From: Pilimelia anulata | GTDB taxonomy: Bacteria; Actinomycetota; Actinomycetes; Mycobacteriales; Micromonosporaceae | Length of the DNA stretch: 64,000 nt | Direction of reading: 5' to 3' | NCBI RefSeq assembly: GCF_014647895.1 | Contig: NZ_BMQB01000002.1 | Location: forward strand, 496,001-560,000 | Shown here: positions 36,579 through 46,126 of the stretch, one piece after another | Layout of the letters: each line of letters opens with the position of its first letter | Numbering within the stretch: the stretch's first letter is position 1 | Translations under genes and position numbers: made by a program | Notes under the pieces: generated by a model | The model's input: only the letters and a program-made list of their open reading frames with translations | The model's database searches: none | Told to the model about the DNA's origin: nothing

Positions 36579-39500
36579 TCAGGTGACGGTCAGCGCCCGG
36601 ACCGGGCTCGTCCCGCCCGCGTACGCGGTGTCGCCCGGCACGTACACCCGGTACGTGTGCGTGCCGCGGGTCGCCGGGCGCAGCGCGAACGCGTACCCGC
36701 TGGCCGCCGTCAGCCGCCGCTCGGTGACGTTGCGCCAGGTGCCCGCCACCAACTGCTGGAGCCGCACCGGCCGCCCGGCGTGCGCCGGCGCGACCCGGCC
36801 GGCGAGGGTCGTCCCCGACCCCAGCGCGACCGCCGGCCGGCTCAGCGCCGCCGACACCGCCACCGCGACCTCGACGCCGCGCGAGCCGGCGGCCGGCAGG
36901 ACGGCGGTCCCGCCCGCGACGGTGCCGGCGTACCGGATCCGGTAGGTGCCGCGCGCCGGCGGGGCGGCCCGGTACGCCACCCGGCCCGCGGCGTCGGTGC
37001 GCAGCGCCGCGACCGCGGTGGCCGCGCCGGTCGCCGCGCGGACGAACTCCAGCGTCACCGGGGCGTCGGCCAGCGGCAGCGCGCCCGCCCGGCGCAGGCT
37101 GCCGCGCAGCGTGGTCCGGCCGCCGTACGGCAGCGCCGCCGGCGTCGCGGCCAGCGCCGCGTCGGCCCGGTGCACCCGGCGCACCGCCGGGGCGGAGTAC
37201 CGGCCCGCGGTGTCGATCGCGAAGATCGCGAAGCTGTGCGCCGGGCCGGTCAGGCCGCCCAGCGTCACGCCGGTGGGGCTGCCCGCGTTCGGGTCGGCGC
37301 TGTCGTAGGCCAGCGTGCCCCGGCCGGGGGTCAGCGGCGCGGCGGTGCCGGCGGCGTACCGGACCACCACCCGGTCCAGGTCGCCGATCGCCGGGTTGGC
37401 CCAGGTGAGCGCGGCGGTCGCCGTGCCGGCGCTGGTCGACGCGGCCAGCGTCACCGCCGACACCGGCACCGTGCCGACCCGGAACGTGCTGGTCGCGGCG
37501 CCGGTGTAGACCGCGCCGGCGCTGTCGCGCACCGCGCCGATCTCGATCCGGTACGGCACGTGCGGGGTCAGCGGCGCGGCCGGCGCGATCGTCGCGGTCC
37601 GGTCGGCGGCGGCGTACGTGACGGTCCGCGGGATCAGCGCGCCGGTGCGCGCGTCGACCAGCCGGACCGTCGTGCCGGTCACGCTCGCGGCCCGCATGGC
37701 CCGGTGGAAGACCACCCGCGGGCGGACACCGGGCGCCTGCGCCACCGCGTACGGCGCCGGGCTGACCTCGCGCGCCCACAGCGCGGCGCCGGCGTTCGGC
37801 GTCGCGCCGGCGGCCGGGGTGCTCGCGGCGAGCGTGTACGCGCGGGTGTCCCGGGCGCCGTTGAAGCTGCGCACCGCCACGTACAGCGCGGTGGTGCCCG
37901 CGGGCGCGGTCAGGCTGACCGCCTCGGCGGCGCCGACGTCGAACGGGTCGTCCACGGCGGCGAGCAGCCGCAGCCGCTGGTCGTACACCAGCAGGACGGC
38001 GTCCATGTTGCCGGCGGCGCTCGGGGAGTAGCCGGGCGGGGTGAGCTTGAGCCGGACCCGGCTGCCGGCGGCGACCGGGCGGCGGTACCAGTCGACGTCG
38101 CCCTCGATGCCGATCGTGCCGTGCACGCTCGCGCCGGCGAAGGCGGTGGGCCGGCCGGGGAAGCCGTCGGTGTCGTCCACCATGTCCGGCTGCGGCAGCT
38201 CCGCGGCGGGCGCGGCGCCGACCGCGGCGGCGGCGTCGACCAGGCCGTACCCGTAGTACGGGTCGAAGCCGCGCGGCCCGGCGTCGCGGGCGGTCGAGAC
38301 CAGCCGGTCGAACGCCTCGTCGGCGCCGAGGCCGTCGACCGAGCGGGCCAGCGCGGCCACGCCGGCGACCAGCGGGGCGGAGAACGAGGTGCCGCTCCAC
38401 GACTCGTACTGGTCGCCGGGGAACGTGGACTCCACCCGGAAGCCGGGGGCGGCCACGTCCACCCAGTCGCCCGAGGTGGAGAAGTCGGTCAGCCGGCCGG
38501 CGGCGTCGGTCGCCGCGACGGCGAGCACGCTGGGGAAGGCGGCCGGGTACTCGGTGATCGGGGCGCCGCTGTTGCCGGCCGCCGCGACGACGGTGACGCC
38601 GTGGCTGCGGGCGTACGTCATGGCGTCCTCCAGCGCCCCCGGCTCGGTGCCGCCCAGCGACAGGTTGACCACCGTGGCGCCGTGGTCGACGGCCCAGCGC
38701 ACGCCCTCGATCACGTCGTCGTCGGTGGCGGTCAGGCTGGTCGGGTCCTGCGGGTCCGGGCCGAAGACGCGGATCGGCATGATCATCGCGCCGCTGGTCA
38801 CGCCCGCGACGCCGACGCCGTTGTTCGTGGCCGCGCCGATGATCCCGGCGACCATCGTGCCGTGCCCGCCGCCGTCCAGGCTGACGCTGTTGTCGGTTGT
38901 CGGGCCGTGGCAGCCGGGGGTCGCGCCGACGGTGTTGCAGCCGGCGACCAGCCGGCCGGCCAGGTCCTCGTGGGTGCCGTCGACGCCGGTGTCGACGACC
39001 GCGATGATCTGGTCGGCGGCGGCCGCCTCGGTGTCCCAGGCGGTCGGCAGGCGCAGTACGCCGAGGTTGCCGGCCTGGTACGCGGCGTACCGGGCGTCGT
39101 TCGGCACGAACCGCAGCGCGCGCCGGTAGTTGAGCGCGGCGCCGGCCACGGCCGGGTCGCGTCGCAGCCGGGCGACCAGCGCGGCGGGGTCGCCGGCGGC
39201 GTGCACCCGGGTCAGGCCGGAGCCGCCGACCGCGGCGCCGAGCCGGGCGCCGCCGGCGACGACGGCGGCCCGCCGGGCGGCGGTGCCGGTACCGGCACGG
39301 AAGCGGACGAGGGCGGAGTCGCTGTCGTACGCCGCGGTGGCCCGGGCCCGGCGCGGGTGCGCGCGGGTCCCGCGGGTCGGCGCGGCGGCCGCGCTGCGCG
39401 CGGCGTTCGTCGCGGCCTGCGCGGTGTTCGTCGCGGCGGCGGCGCGTGCGGTGTCGGGCGGGGTCGCTGCGGCGTCCCCGGCCGGGGCGCTCCCGGCCGC

Positions 39501-39647
39501 GGTTTCCCCGGCCGGGGCGCTCCCGGCGGCCATCGCGGCGGCCGGCGGCCGGTCGGCGGGCAGGGCGGGGACAGCCGCGCCGGCCAGGCCGGCGAGCAGG
39601 AGCGGGAGGGCGGCGAGCAGGGCCGCGCGGCGACGGGTGTGGGACAC
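36579..39647 (-). CDS. Secreted subtilisin-family (S8) serine protease with C-terminal Ig-like domains
   Basis: The 1022-residue exoprotease has a signal peptide (residues 5-32). An Ala/Pro/Gly region (35-105) holds a tandem AAGSAPAG element, and a propeptide-like domain lies at about 105-180. The S8 catalytic domain has D219 (VVDTGVDG), H262 (GGGHGTMVAG), N359 (AAGNSG) and S421 (SGTSFSAP), a complete triad. Downstream are a PPC-like beta domain (about 505-600), a Big_5-type region (about 625-720), a fibronectin-III-like domain and two Ig-like repeats to the end. GTG 39647 has GGAGAGG four bases ahead. It diverges from the cobalamin riboswitch. Confidence 0.92.
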   Translation of the reverse strand: MSHTRRRAALLAALPLLLAGLAGAAVPALPADRPPAAAMAAGSAPAGETAAGSAPAGDAAATPPDTARAAAATNTAQAATNAARSAAAAPTRGTRAHPRRARATAAYDSDSALVRFRAGTGTAARRAAVVAGGARLGAAVGGSGLTRVHAAGDPAALVARLRRDPAVAGAALNYRRALRFVPNDARYAAYQAGNLGVLRLPTAWDTEAAAADQIIAVVDTGVDGTHEDLAGRLVAGCNTVGATPGCHGPTTDNSVSLDGGGHGTMVAGIIGAATNNGVGVAGVTSGAMIMPIRVFGPDPQDPTSLTATDDDVIEGVRWAVDHGATVVNLSLGGTEPGALEDAMTYARSHGVTVVAAAGNSGAPITEYPAAFPSVLAVAATDAAGRLTDFSTSGDWVDVAAPGFRVESTFPGDQYESWSGTSFSAPLVAGVAALARSVDGLGADEAFDRLVSTARDAGPRGFDPYYGYGLVDAAAAVGAAPAAELPQPDMVDDTDGFPGRPTAFAGASVHGTIGIEGDVDWYRRPVAAGSRVRLKLTPPGYSPSAAGNMDAVLLVYDQRLRLLAAVDDPFDVGAAEAVSLTAPAGTTALYVAVRSFNGARDTRAYTLAASTPAAGATPNAGAALWAREVSPAPYAVAQAPGVRPRVVFHRAMRAASVTGTTVRLVDARTGALIPRTVTYAAADRTATIAPAAPLTPHVPYRIEIGAVRDSAGAVYTGAATSTFRVGTVPVSAVTLAASTSAGTATAALTWANPAIGDLDRVVVRYAAGTAAPLTPGRGTLAYDSADPNAGSPTGVTLGGLTGPAHSFAIFAIDTAGRYSAPAVRRVHRADAALAATPAALPYGGRTTLRGSLRRAGALPLADAPVTLEFVRAATGAATAVAALRTDAAGRVAYRAAPPARGTYRIRYAGTVAGGTAVLPAAGSRGVEVAVAVSAALSRPAVALGSGTTLAGRVAPAHAGRPVRLQQLVAGTWRNVTERRLTAASGYAFALRPATRGTHTYRVYVPGDTAYAGGTSPVRALTVT

Positions 39648-39854
39648 GAACCTCTCCAGGTGGTGAGGGCTGCCGGAGAGCCATCCGTCCCACGTATTCG
39701 GCGGGTCCGCCCCGTCCAGCGCGAACTGCGTCGACATTACCGGCAAGTCAGCACCAAACGTACGACAGAAAAACGTCCGAAACCGGCTTTTCGACCCGAT
39801 TACTCCGTATCGCAGGCCGCCGGGCTTGCCCCGCCGGGCCGGCGTGTTTGACGG

Positions 39855-39985
39855 GCTGTGCGGACCCGGGCGAGCATGGCCGTCAGCGCACGCGGCGGAA
39901 CCCGGTGGGAGTCCGGGGCGGTCCCGCCACTGTGACCGCGCGCCGCGCGGGAGTCAGGAACGCCGGTGCGCGGCGTACCCACCCA
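39855..39985 (+). ncRNA. Cobalamin (adenosylcobalamin) riboswitch
   Basis: The element has the core of the cobalamin riboswitch: GGAACCCGGTGGGAGTCCGG (39897-39916), then GCGGTCCCGCCACTGTGA (39918-39935) with the B12 box, and GAGTCAGGAA (39951-39960). A following GC stem (CCGGTGCGCGGCG) could be the expression platform. It stands on the same strand as the chelatase-cobO-cobB operon, about 65 nt upstream of the first start codon. By analogy, coenzyme B12 binding should lower expression. The outer boundaries are estimated. Confidence 0.9.
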
Positions 39986-40027
39986 CCGGATCGCGGGCGT
40001 GGACACCCGCGGAAGGGACCGACGCGC

Positions 40028-40054
40028 ATGCCCTCGCGCCTGATCCGCCCATGA
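40028..40054 (+). CDS. Short leader ORF (8 codons) between riboswitch and chelatase gene
   Basis: ATG 40028 starts MPSRLIRP followed by TGA at 40052-40054. The stop overlaps the chelatase ATG (40051) in ATGA. GGAAGGG (40010-40016) lies eleven bases before the leader ATG, whereas no Shine-Dalgarno precedes ATG 40051. The leader may therefore load ribosomes that reinitiate at the chelatase start. It is very short, and the chance of such an arrangement arising randomly is not negligible. Confidence 0.5.
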   Translation: MPSRLIRP

Positions 40055-42114
40055 CCCCGTACCCGTTCTCCGCCGTCGTCGGCCTGGCCGACCTTCGGCT
40101 GGCCCTGCTCCTGACGGCGGTCTCGCCGGTCATCGGCGGGGTGCTCGTGCGGGGCGAGAAGGGGACCGCCAAGTCGACGATCGTCCGGGCCGTGGCCGCG
40201 CTGCTGCCGCCCGTGGACGTCGTCGGCGGCTGCCGGTTCGCCTGCGACCCCGCCGCCCCGGACGCCGCCTGCCCGGACGGGCCGCACGACGCCGCCGCGC
40301 CGGGCCGGCACCGCCCCGCCGCGCTGGTCGAGCTGCCGGTCGGCGCCACCGAGGACCGGGTCACCGGCACGCTGGACCTGCAGCGGGTGCTCAGCGACGG
40401 CGTCAAGGCGTACGAGCCGGGCCTGCTGGCCGCCGCGCACCGCGGCGTGCTGTACGTCGACGAGGTCAACCTCCTCCCCGACCACCTGGTCGACCTGCTG
40501 CTGGACGCCGCGGCGATGGGCCGCGCCCACGTCGAGCGCGACGGCGTCTCGGTCAAGCACGCCGCCCGGTTCCTGCTCGTCGGCACGATGAACCCCGAGG
40601 AGGGCGAGCCCCGGCCGCAGCTCGTCGACCGGTTCGGGCTGGTCGTCCCCGTCGCCGCGCCCGGCGAGGTGGGCCCGCGGGCCGAGGTGGTCCGGCGCCG
40701 GCTGGCGTACGAGGCGGACCCGGCCGGCTTCGCCGCCCGCTGGGCCGGCGCCGACGCCGACCTGGCCGGCCGCATCGCCGCCGCCCGCGCCCGGCTGCCC
40801 GCCGTCGCGCTGCCGGACCGCGAGCTGGACCGGATCGCCGCGATCTGCCTGGCGTACGGGGTGGACGGGCTGCGCGCCGACATCGTCGTCGCCCGCGCGG
40901 CGGTGGCGCTCGCGGCCTGGCACGGGCACCCGGCGGTGACGGTCGCCGACGTGCGCGCGGCGGCCCGGCTGGCGCTGCCGCACCGGCGCCGGCGCGACCC
41001 GCTGGACCCGCCCGGTACGGACGAGACCAAGCTGGACGAGGTCCTCGACGCCCACGCCCCGGAGGACGACCGCGACGACGACCCGACCGCGGGCGGCGAC
41101 GCCGACGGCCCGGACGGCGGCCCCGACGCCCCCGGCCCCGACGGTGGCCCCGGCGGATCCGGCCCGGACGGCGACGCCGACGGCCCCGGCCCGGACGCCG
41201 GTCCCGGCGGGAGCGGCCCGGCCGGGGGCGGCGACCCCGCCGCCGGCCCGCCGCCCGGCCGGCCCGCCGGCCCGGACGCCAGCGGGCCCGACGCCCCCGG
41301 CCCCGACAGCGCCGCGGACGCCGCCGCCGCACCCGACGGTCCCGGCCGGCCCGGCGCCGCCCCGGTCGCGCCCGGCGCCGCGTACCGCCCGCGGACCCTG
41401 CGCGCCGCCCACCGCGGCGCCGCCGGCCACGCCGGCCGCCGCTCCCCGGCGTACGCCCGCCGCGGCCGGGTCGTCGGCGCCCGCCGGCCCACCGGCCGCC
41501 CCGCCGGCCTGCACCTGCCGGCCAGCCTGCGCGCGGCCGCCGTCCGCGGCGGCGACCGGGTCACCGCCGCCGACCTGCGCGAGGCGATCCACGTGGGCCG
41601 GGAGGCCAACCTGGTGCTGTTCGTCGTGGACGCGTCCGGCTCGATGGCCGCCCGGCACCGGATGACCGTGGTCAAGACCGCGGTGCTGTCCCTGCTGCGC
41701 GACGCCTACCAGCGGCGGGACCGGATCGGCATGATCACCTTCCGCGGCGCCGCCGCCGACGTGGTGCTGCCGCCGACGTCCAGCCACGAGGTCGGCGTGC
41801 AGCGGCTCGCCGCGCTGCGCACCGGCGGGCGCACCCCGCTGGCGGCCGGCCTGCGCGCCGCCGCCGGGACGCTGGCCACCGAGCGCCGCCGCGACCCGCG
41901 CCGCCGGCCGCTGCTGGTCGTCGTCACCGACGGCCGCAGCACCAGCGGCCCCGACCCGGCCGCGGCGGCCGGCGCGCTGGCCGGCGTCGCCGCGGTCGTG
42001 GTCGACTGCGAGTCCGGCCCGATCCGGCTCGGCCTGGCCCGCCGGCTGGCCGGAACGCTGGCCGCCGAGTGCGTACCGCTGGACGCGCTCGCCGCCGGCG
42101 CGGGGGTGGCCTGA
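40051..42114 (+). CDS. Cobaltochelatase/magnesium-chelatase ChlI-ChlD fusion subunit
   Basis: This 687-residue AAA+ protein has Walker A GEKGTAKST (about 35-43) and Walker B GVLYVDEVNLL. The ChlI/BchI-like module ends at about 330. A long Gly/Asp/Pro-rich linker (about 345-450) leads to a von Willebrand A domain with the MIDAS motif DASGSM and TDGRST (about 530-680). Such fused subunits power cobalt insertion by CobN in aerobic cobalamin synthesis. CobN is not in the window. The gene is led by the riboswitch and leader ORF, and its stop overlaps cobO. Confidence 0.9.
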   Translation: MTPYPFSAVVGLADLRLALLLTAVSPVIGGVLVRGEKGTAKSTIVRAVAALLPPVDVVGGCRFACDPAAPDAACPDGPHDAAAPGRHRPAALVELPVGATEDRVTGTLDLQRVLSDGVKAYEPGLLAAAHRGVLYVDEVNLLPDHLVDLLLDAAAMGRAHVERDGVSVKHAARFLLVGTMNPEEGEPRPQLVDRFGLVVPVAAPGEVGPRAEVVRRRLAYEADPAGFAARWAGADADLAGRIAAARARLPAVALPDRELDRIAAICLAYGVDGLRADIVVARAAVALAAWHGHPAVTVADVRAAARLALPHRRRRDPLDPPGTDETKLDEVLDAHAPEDDRDDDPTAGGDADGPDGGPDAPGPDGGPGGSGPDGDADGPGPDAGPGGSGPAGGGDPAAGPPPGRPAGPDASGPDAPGPDSAADAAAAPDGPGRPGAAPVAPGAAYRPRTLRAAHRGAAGHAGRRSPAYARRGRVVGARRPTGRPAGLHLPASLRAAAVRGGDRVTAADLREAIHVGREANLVLFVVDASGSMAARHRMTVVKTAVLSLLRDAYQRRDRIGMITFRGAAADVVLPPTSSHEVGVQRLAALRTGGRTPLAAGLRAAAGTLATERRRDPRRRPLLVVVTDGRSTSGPDPAAAAGALAGVAAVVVDCESGPIRLGLARRLAGTLAAECVPLDALAAGAGVA

Positions 42115-42716
42115 TGCCGCAGGGGCAGCCGGAGCGCGTACCCGACGACGGGCTGACCACGCGCCAGCGGCGGCGGCAGCCGCTGCTCGCCGTGCACACC
42201 GGCCCGGGCAAGGGCAAGTCCACCGCCGCGTTCGGGATGGCGCTGCGCGCCTGGGCGCAGGGCTGGCCGGTGGCGGTGTACCAGTTCGTCAAGAGCCCGC
42301 GGTGGAAGGTCGGCGAGGAGACGGCGCTGCGGACGCTCGGCGACTCGGGCACCGGCGGCACGGTCGCCTGGCACAAGATGGGCGCCGGCTGGTCCTGGAT
42401 CCAGCGCCCCGGCACCGAGCGCGACCACGCCGCCGAGGCCGCCGAGGGCTGGGCCCAGATCAAGCGCGACCTGGCCGCCGAGGCGCACCGGTTCTACGTG
42501 CTCGACGAGTTCACCTACGTGGTCACCCGCGGCTGGGTCGACGCCGCCGACGTGGTCGACACGCTCGCCGCCCGGCCGGGCAGCCAGCACGTCGTGATCA
42601 CCGGCCGCGGCGCCCACCCCGACCTGGTCGCGGCCGCCGACCTGGTCACCGAGATGACCAAGGTCAGGCACCCGATGGACGCCGGCCGCAAGGGCCAGCC
42701 CGGGATCGAGTGGTGA
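42114..42716 (+). CDS. cobO: Cob(I)yrinic acid a,c-diamide adenosyltransferase CobO
   Basis: CobO adds the 5'-deoxyadenosyl ligand to cobalt. The 200-residue protein has the P-loop GPGKGKST (30-37), followed by VYQFVKSPRW, LDEFTYVV and VVITGRGAHPDL, which define the CobO/BtuR family. ATG 42114 shares bases with the preceding TGA (TGATG). Its own stop TGA overlaps cobB in GTGA. It is part of the riboswitch-controlled operon. Confidence 0.95.
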   Translation: MPQGQPERVPDDGLTTRQRRRQPLLAVHTGPGKGKSTAAFGMALRAWAQGWPVAVYQFVKSPRWKVGEETALRTLGDSGTGGTVAWHKMGAGWSWIQRPGTERDHAAEAAEGWAQIKRDLAAEAHRFYVLDEFTYVVTRGWVDAADVVDTLAARPGSQHVVITGRGAHPDLVAAADLVTEMTKVRHPMDAGRKGQPGIEW

Positions 42717-44062
42717 CCGTACCGCGGCTCGTCCTGGCCGCCCCCGGCTCCGGCCACGGCAAGACGACGGTCGCCACCGGGCTGCTCGCGGCGTTCGCCG
42801 CGCGCGGCACGAAGGTCGCCCCGTTCAAGGTCGGCCCCGACTACATCGACCCCGGGTACCACGCGCTCGCCGCCGGCCGCCCCGGCCGCAACCTCGACCC
42901 GGTGCTGGTCGGCGAGGAGCTGATCGGCCCGCTGTTCGCCCACGGCGCGGCCGGCGCGGAGCTGGCGGTGGTCGAGGGCGTGATGGGCCTGTACGACGGC
43001 CGGGTCGGCGCCGGCGACCACGGCTCCACCGCCCGGGTCGCGGCGCTGCTCGACGCCCCGGTGGTGCTGGTCGTGGACGCCTCGGCGCAGGGCCGCTCGG
43101 TGGCCGCGCTGATCCACGGCTTCCGCTCGTACGGCAGCTTCCGGTTCGGCGGGGTGATCCTCAACCGGGTCGGCACGGACCGGCACGAGCGGCTGCTCCG
43201 CGACGCCTGCGCCGAGGTCGGCGCCCCGGTCCTCGGCGTACTCCGCCGGCACCCGGACGTCGCCGCGCCGTCCCGCCACCTCGGCCTGGTCCCCGCGGTG
43301 GAGCGGCGCGGCGAGGCGCTGGCCTCGGTCGCCGCGCTCGCCGCCCTGGTCGCCGCCGGCGTGGACCTCGACGCCGTCGCCGCGCTCGCCGGCACCGCGC
43401 CGCCGCTGCCGGCCCGGCCGTGGGCGCCGGGCCCGCCGGTCACGGCCGCCCGCCCGGTCGTCGCGGTCGCGGGCGGCCCGGCGTTCAGCTTCGGGTACGC
43501 CGAGACCGTCGAGCTGCTCGCCGCCGCCGGCGCCGAGGTGGCCACCGTGGACCCGCTGCGCGACGAGCGGCTGCCCGCCGGGACGGCCGCGCTGGTCGTC
43601 GGCGGCGGCTTCCCCGAGGTGTACGCCGACGGCCTGTCCGCCAACGCCCCGCTGCGCGCCGCGGTCGCCGACCTGGCCGCCCGCGGCGCCCCGGTGGTGG
43701 CCGAGTGCGCCGGCCTGCTCTGGCTCTGCCGGACGCTCGACGGCGCCCCGATGTGCGGTGTGCTGCCGGCCGACGCGGCGATGACCCCGACCCTGACCCT
43801 GGGGTACCGGGACGCGGTCGCCCCGGCCGACAGCGTGCTCGCCGCGGCCGGCAGCCGGGTGACCGGCCACGAGTTCCACCGGACCGCCGTCACGCCGGCG
43901 GCGGGCGCCGCGCCGGCCTGGGCCTGGCGAGACGACGCCGGGGGAGCGCGGCGGGAGGGCTTCGCCGCGGGCGGCGTGCACGCCTCGTACCTGCACCTGC
44001 ACTGGGCGGGCGCCCCGGCGCTGCCGGCCCGCCTGGTCGCCGCCGCGGCCGCCGGCCGCTGA
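42713..44062 (+). CDS. cobB: Cobyrinate a,c-diamide synthase CobB
   Basis: The enzyme amidates side chains a and c of (hydrogeno)cobyrinate with glutamine and ATP. The 449-residue protein has an N-terminal ATP-binding domain (APGSGHGKTT, PFKVGPDYIDPGYH, VVEGVMGLYDG). A C-terminal class-I-like glutamine amidotransferase domain carries the catalytic Cys in VAECAGLLWL, plus VVGGGFPEVYAD and SRVTGHEFHRT. GTG 42713 overlaps the cobO stop. It is the last gene of the operon, closed by a hairpin one base after the stop. Confidence 0.96.
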   Translation: MTVPRLVLAAPGSGHGKTTVATGLLAAFAARGTKVAPFKVGPDYIDPGYHALAAGRPGRNLDPVLVGEELIGPLFAHGAAGAELAVVEGVMGLYDGRVGAGDHGSTARVAALLDAPVVLVVDASAQGRSVAALIHGFRSYGSFRFGGVILNRVGTDRHERLLRDACAEVGAPVLGVLRRHPDVAAPSRHLGLVPAVERRGEALASVAALAALVAAGVDLDAVAALAGTAPPLPARPWAPGPPVTAARPVVAVAGGPAFSFGYAETVELLAAAGAEVATVDPLRDERLPAGTAALVVGGGFPEVYADGLSANAPLRAAVADLAARGAPVVAECAGLLWLCRTLDGAPMCGVLPADAAMTPTLTLGYRDAVAPADSVLAAAGSRVTGHEFHRTAVTPAAGAAPAWAWRDDAGGARREGFAAGGVHASYLHLHWAGAPALPARLVAAAAAGR

Positions 44063-44063
44063 C

Positions 44064-44086
44064 GCGCCGGCCCGCGGGGCCGGCGC
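44064..44086 (+). terminator. Terminator hairpin of the cobalamin operon
   Basis: GCGCCGGCCC (44064-44073) pairs perfectly with GGGCCGGCGC (44077-44086) around a three-base loop, directly after the cobB stop codon. Confidence 0.8.
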
Positions 44087-44209
44087 CGGTACCCGTTCGG
44101 GTCGCCGCCCGTCAGCCCCGGCGGCCCGGCCAGTACCCTGGGGGTCCGTCGGGTGCTGCTGGGCGCCGCGGCGGGGCGGGGAGCGCCGCCGGATGATGGT
44201 GAGTGGGCC

Positions 44210-46126
44210 GTGGGTGTTGCCGGTGTCGTCGCCTGGGGGACCGCGGCGGTCAACGTGGGCATGCTCGCCTACGCCGTCGCCACCTGGCTGCGCCACCGGG
44301 ACCCGCTGCGCGGCCTGCTCGTCCTGCTGTACGTCACCGGCGTGGTCATCGTCGCCGTCGAGGCGTACGTCCGGCTGACCGGCTCGCCGGCCTGGCACGG
44401 CGTCGGCGCCGCCGCCGCGGTGTACCTGTTCCACCCCGTCGTCACACTGCTGCTGGCCGGCTCGCTGCACCGGGTCCGGCGCCGGCTGACCGTCGGCGTG
44501 CTGGCCGGCGCCGCGCTGCTCGCGGTACCGGTGGCGCTGATCCCCAAGCCGGTGTTCCCGCCGCTGGGCCTGCTGTACATGCTGTTCTTCGGCGCCGTCC
44601 AGGCCGCGGCGGCGCGGATGTTCGCCCGCGAGGCCCGGCGCCGGCACGGCGGCTCGGCGGTCCGGCTGCGCAGCGCGGCGCTGGCCGCCTGGGCGCTGGT
44701 CCTGGTGCTGCTCGTGGCGCTGGCCGGCAACCTCACCGACATGACCCGGTCGCCGAGCAACGACCTGGTGGCGATCCGGCCGGGCGGGACGCTGTTCGTG
44801 CTCGCCGACCACCTGCTGCTGGCGGCGTCCGCCCTCGGGTACCTGCTCGCCTTCGCCCCGCCGCGCTGGCTGCGCGAGGCGTGGGCGGCCCGGGCGCTGC
44901 GCACGGTCAACCGCCGGCTGCTGGACGCCCCGCCGACCGAGACGCCGGCCGAGGTCTGGCGCCGGTACGCCGACGTGGTCCGCGACGTGACCAGCGCCGA
45001 CGCCGTCGAGGTGGTGCTGCTCGACCCGTCCGGCGGGCTCACCCGCCCGGCCGCCGCGCCGCCGGACGACCCGCCGGCCGGCCCCGGCCGGGCCGCCCTG
45101 GCCGCGCTGCTGGCCGTCGGCCAGCCGATCGACCTCGGCCGCGCGGCCGGCCGGGCCGGGCCGCTGGCCGTCCACTACGCCGCCGCCCGGGGGAGCGGGC
45201 TGCTGACCGCCGTACCGATCAGCGCGCCCCGGCTGCGCGGCGGGGCGCTGATCGTGCTGCACCGGCGGCAGAGCCTGTTCGCGGCGGCGGACCTGTCCTG
45301 GCTCGCCGAGCTGGCCGGGCAGGCGGCGGTGCTGGCCGAGCGGGGCGCGGTGGTGCTGCGCACGCAGCGGCTGGCCGACGAGCTGGCCGCGTCCGTCCGC
45401 GAGCTGACCAAGGCCAGCCGGGCCAAGTCCGACTTCCTGGCCGCGGTCAGCCACGAGCTGCGCACGCCGCTGCACGCGATCATCGGCTTCAGCGACCTGC
45501 TCCGCGACGACCGGATGGGCAACGCCGTGCACGCCGAGTGGGTGGAGCACATCCAGCGCGGCGGGTTCCACCTGCTCGCGCTGATCAACGACCTGCTGGA
45601 CCTGGCCAAGGTGGAGTCCGGCCGGGTGGACCTGGACCGCGCCCCGGTCCGGCTGGACACCGCCGTCGGGGACCTGCTGGCCGCGCTGCGGCCGATGATC
45701 GACCGGGGCGGCCTGGCGCTGCGCCGCACGCTGCCGCCGGTGACGGCGTCGGTGGACCCGCTGCGGTTCCGGCAGATCGTGGAGAACCTGGTCGCGAACG
45801 CCATCGCGTTCACCGACCCCGGCGGCACCCTGACCGTGACCCTCGGGGTGGCCGGGCGGACGGTGTCGGTCGCGGTCGCGGACACCGGCGTGGGCATCGC
45901 CGCCGAGGACCAGCACCTGGTGTTCGAGCCGTTCCGCCAGGTCCGGACGGCGGACAAGCGCGGCGGCACCGGCCTGGGCCTGGCGCTGTGCCGCCGGCTG
46001 GCCCGGGCGCACGGCGGCGACCTGACGCTCCAGTCGGCGATCGGCCTCGGTACGACGGTGACCCTGACCCTGCCCGACGCGCTGGCCGAGCCGGCTACCG
46101 GGCCGACTCCTCCAGCAGACCCGTGA
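44210..46126 (+). CDS. Membrane sensor histidine kinase, paralogue of the 28046-29989 kinase
   Basis: This 638-residue kinase has seven N-terminal membrane helices, a GAF-like region (SAPRLRGGALIVLH), HisKA with VSHELRTPLHAII, and HATPase_c (NLVANAIAF, DTGVGI). The order and many residues are shared with the kinase at 28046. GTG 44210 is chosen by alignment with that paralogue's start; GTG 44153 would add 19 residues and has its own GGGGG. The receiver-only response regulator gene converges on it and overlaps by 32 bp, so it is a candidate partner. The stimulus is unknown. Confidence 0.88.
   Translation: MGVAGVVAWGTAAVNVGMLAYAVATWLRHRDPLRGLLVLLYVTGVVIVAVEAYVRLTGSPAWHGVGAAAAVYLFHPVVTLLLAGSLHRVRRRLTVGVLAGAALLAVPVALIPKPVFPPLGLLYMLFFGAVQAAAARMFAREARRRHGGSAVRLRSAALAAWALVLVLLVALAGNLTDMTRSPSNDLVAIRPGGTLFVLADHLLLAASALGYLLAFAPPRWLREAWAARALRTVNRRLLDAPPTETPAEVWRRYADVVRDVTSADAVEVVLLDPSGGLTRPAAAPPDDPPAGPGRAALAALLAVGQPIDLGRAAGRAGPLAVHYAAARGSGLLTAVPISAPRLRGGALIVLHRRQSLFAAADLSWLAELAGQAAVLAERGAVVLRTQRLADELAASVRELTKASRAKSDFLAAVSHELRTPLHAIIGFSDLLRDDRMGNAVHAEWVEHIQRGGFHLLALINDLLDLAKVESGRVDLDRAPVRLDTAVGDLLAALRPMIDRGGLALRRTLPPVTASVDPLRFRQIVENLVANAIAFTDPGGTLTVTLGVAGRTVSVAVADTGVGIAAEDQHLVFEPFRQVRTADKRGGTGLGLALCRRLARAHGGDLTLQSAIGLGTTVTLTLPDALAEPATGPTPPADP

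Noticed and set aside
36466..39693. A minus-strand open frame of about 1075 residues parallel to the protease gene
   Set aside because: It is the shifted frame of the S8 protease in high-GC DNA: Arg/Pro/Ala-rich, without domains, and the true frame has signal peptide and catalytic triad.
44153..44209. GTG 44153 as start of the second kinase
   Set aside because: The added 19 residues are Gly/Ala-rich and do not align with the paralogous kinase; GTG 44210 gives a matching N-terminus. The choice is not certain.
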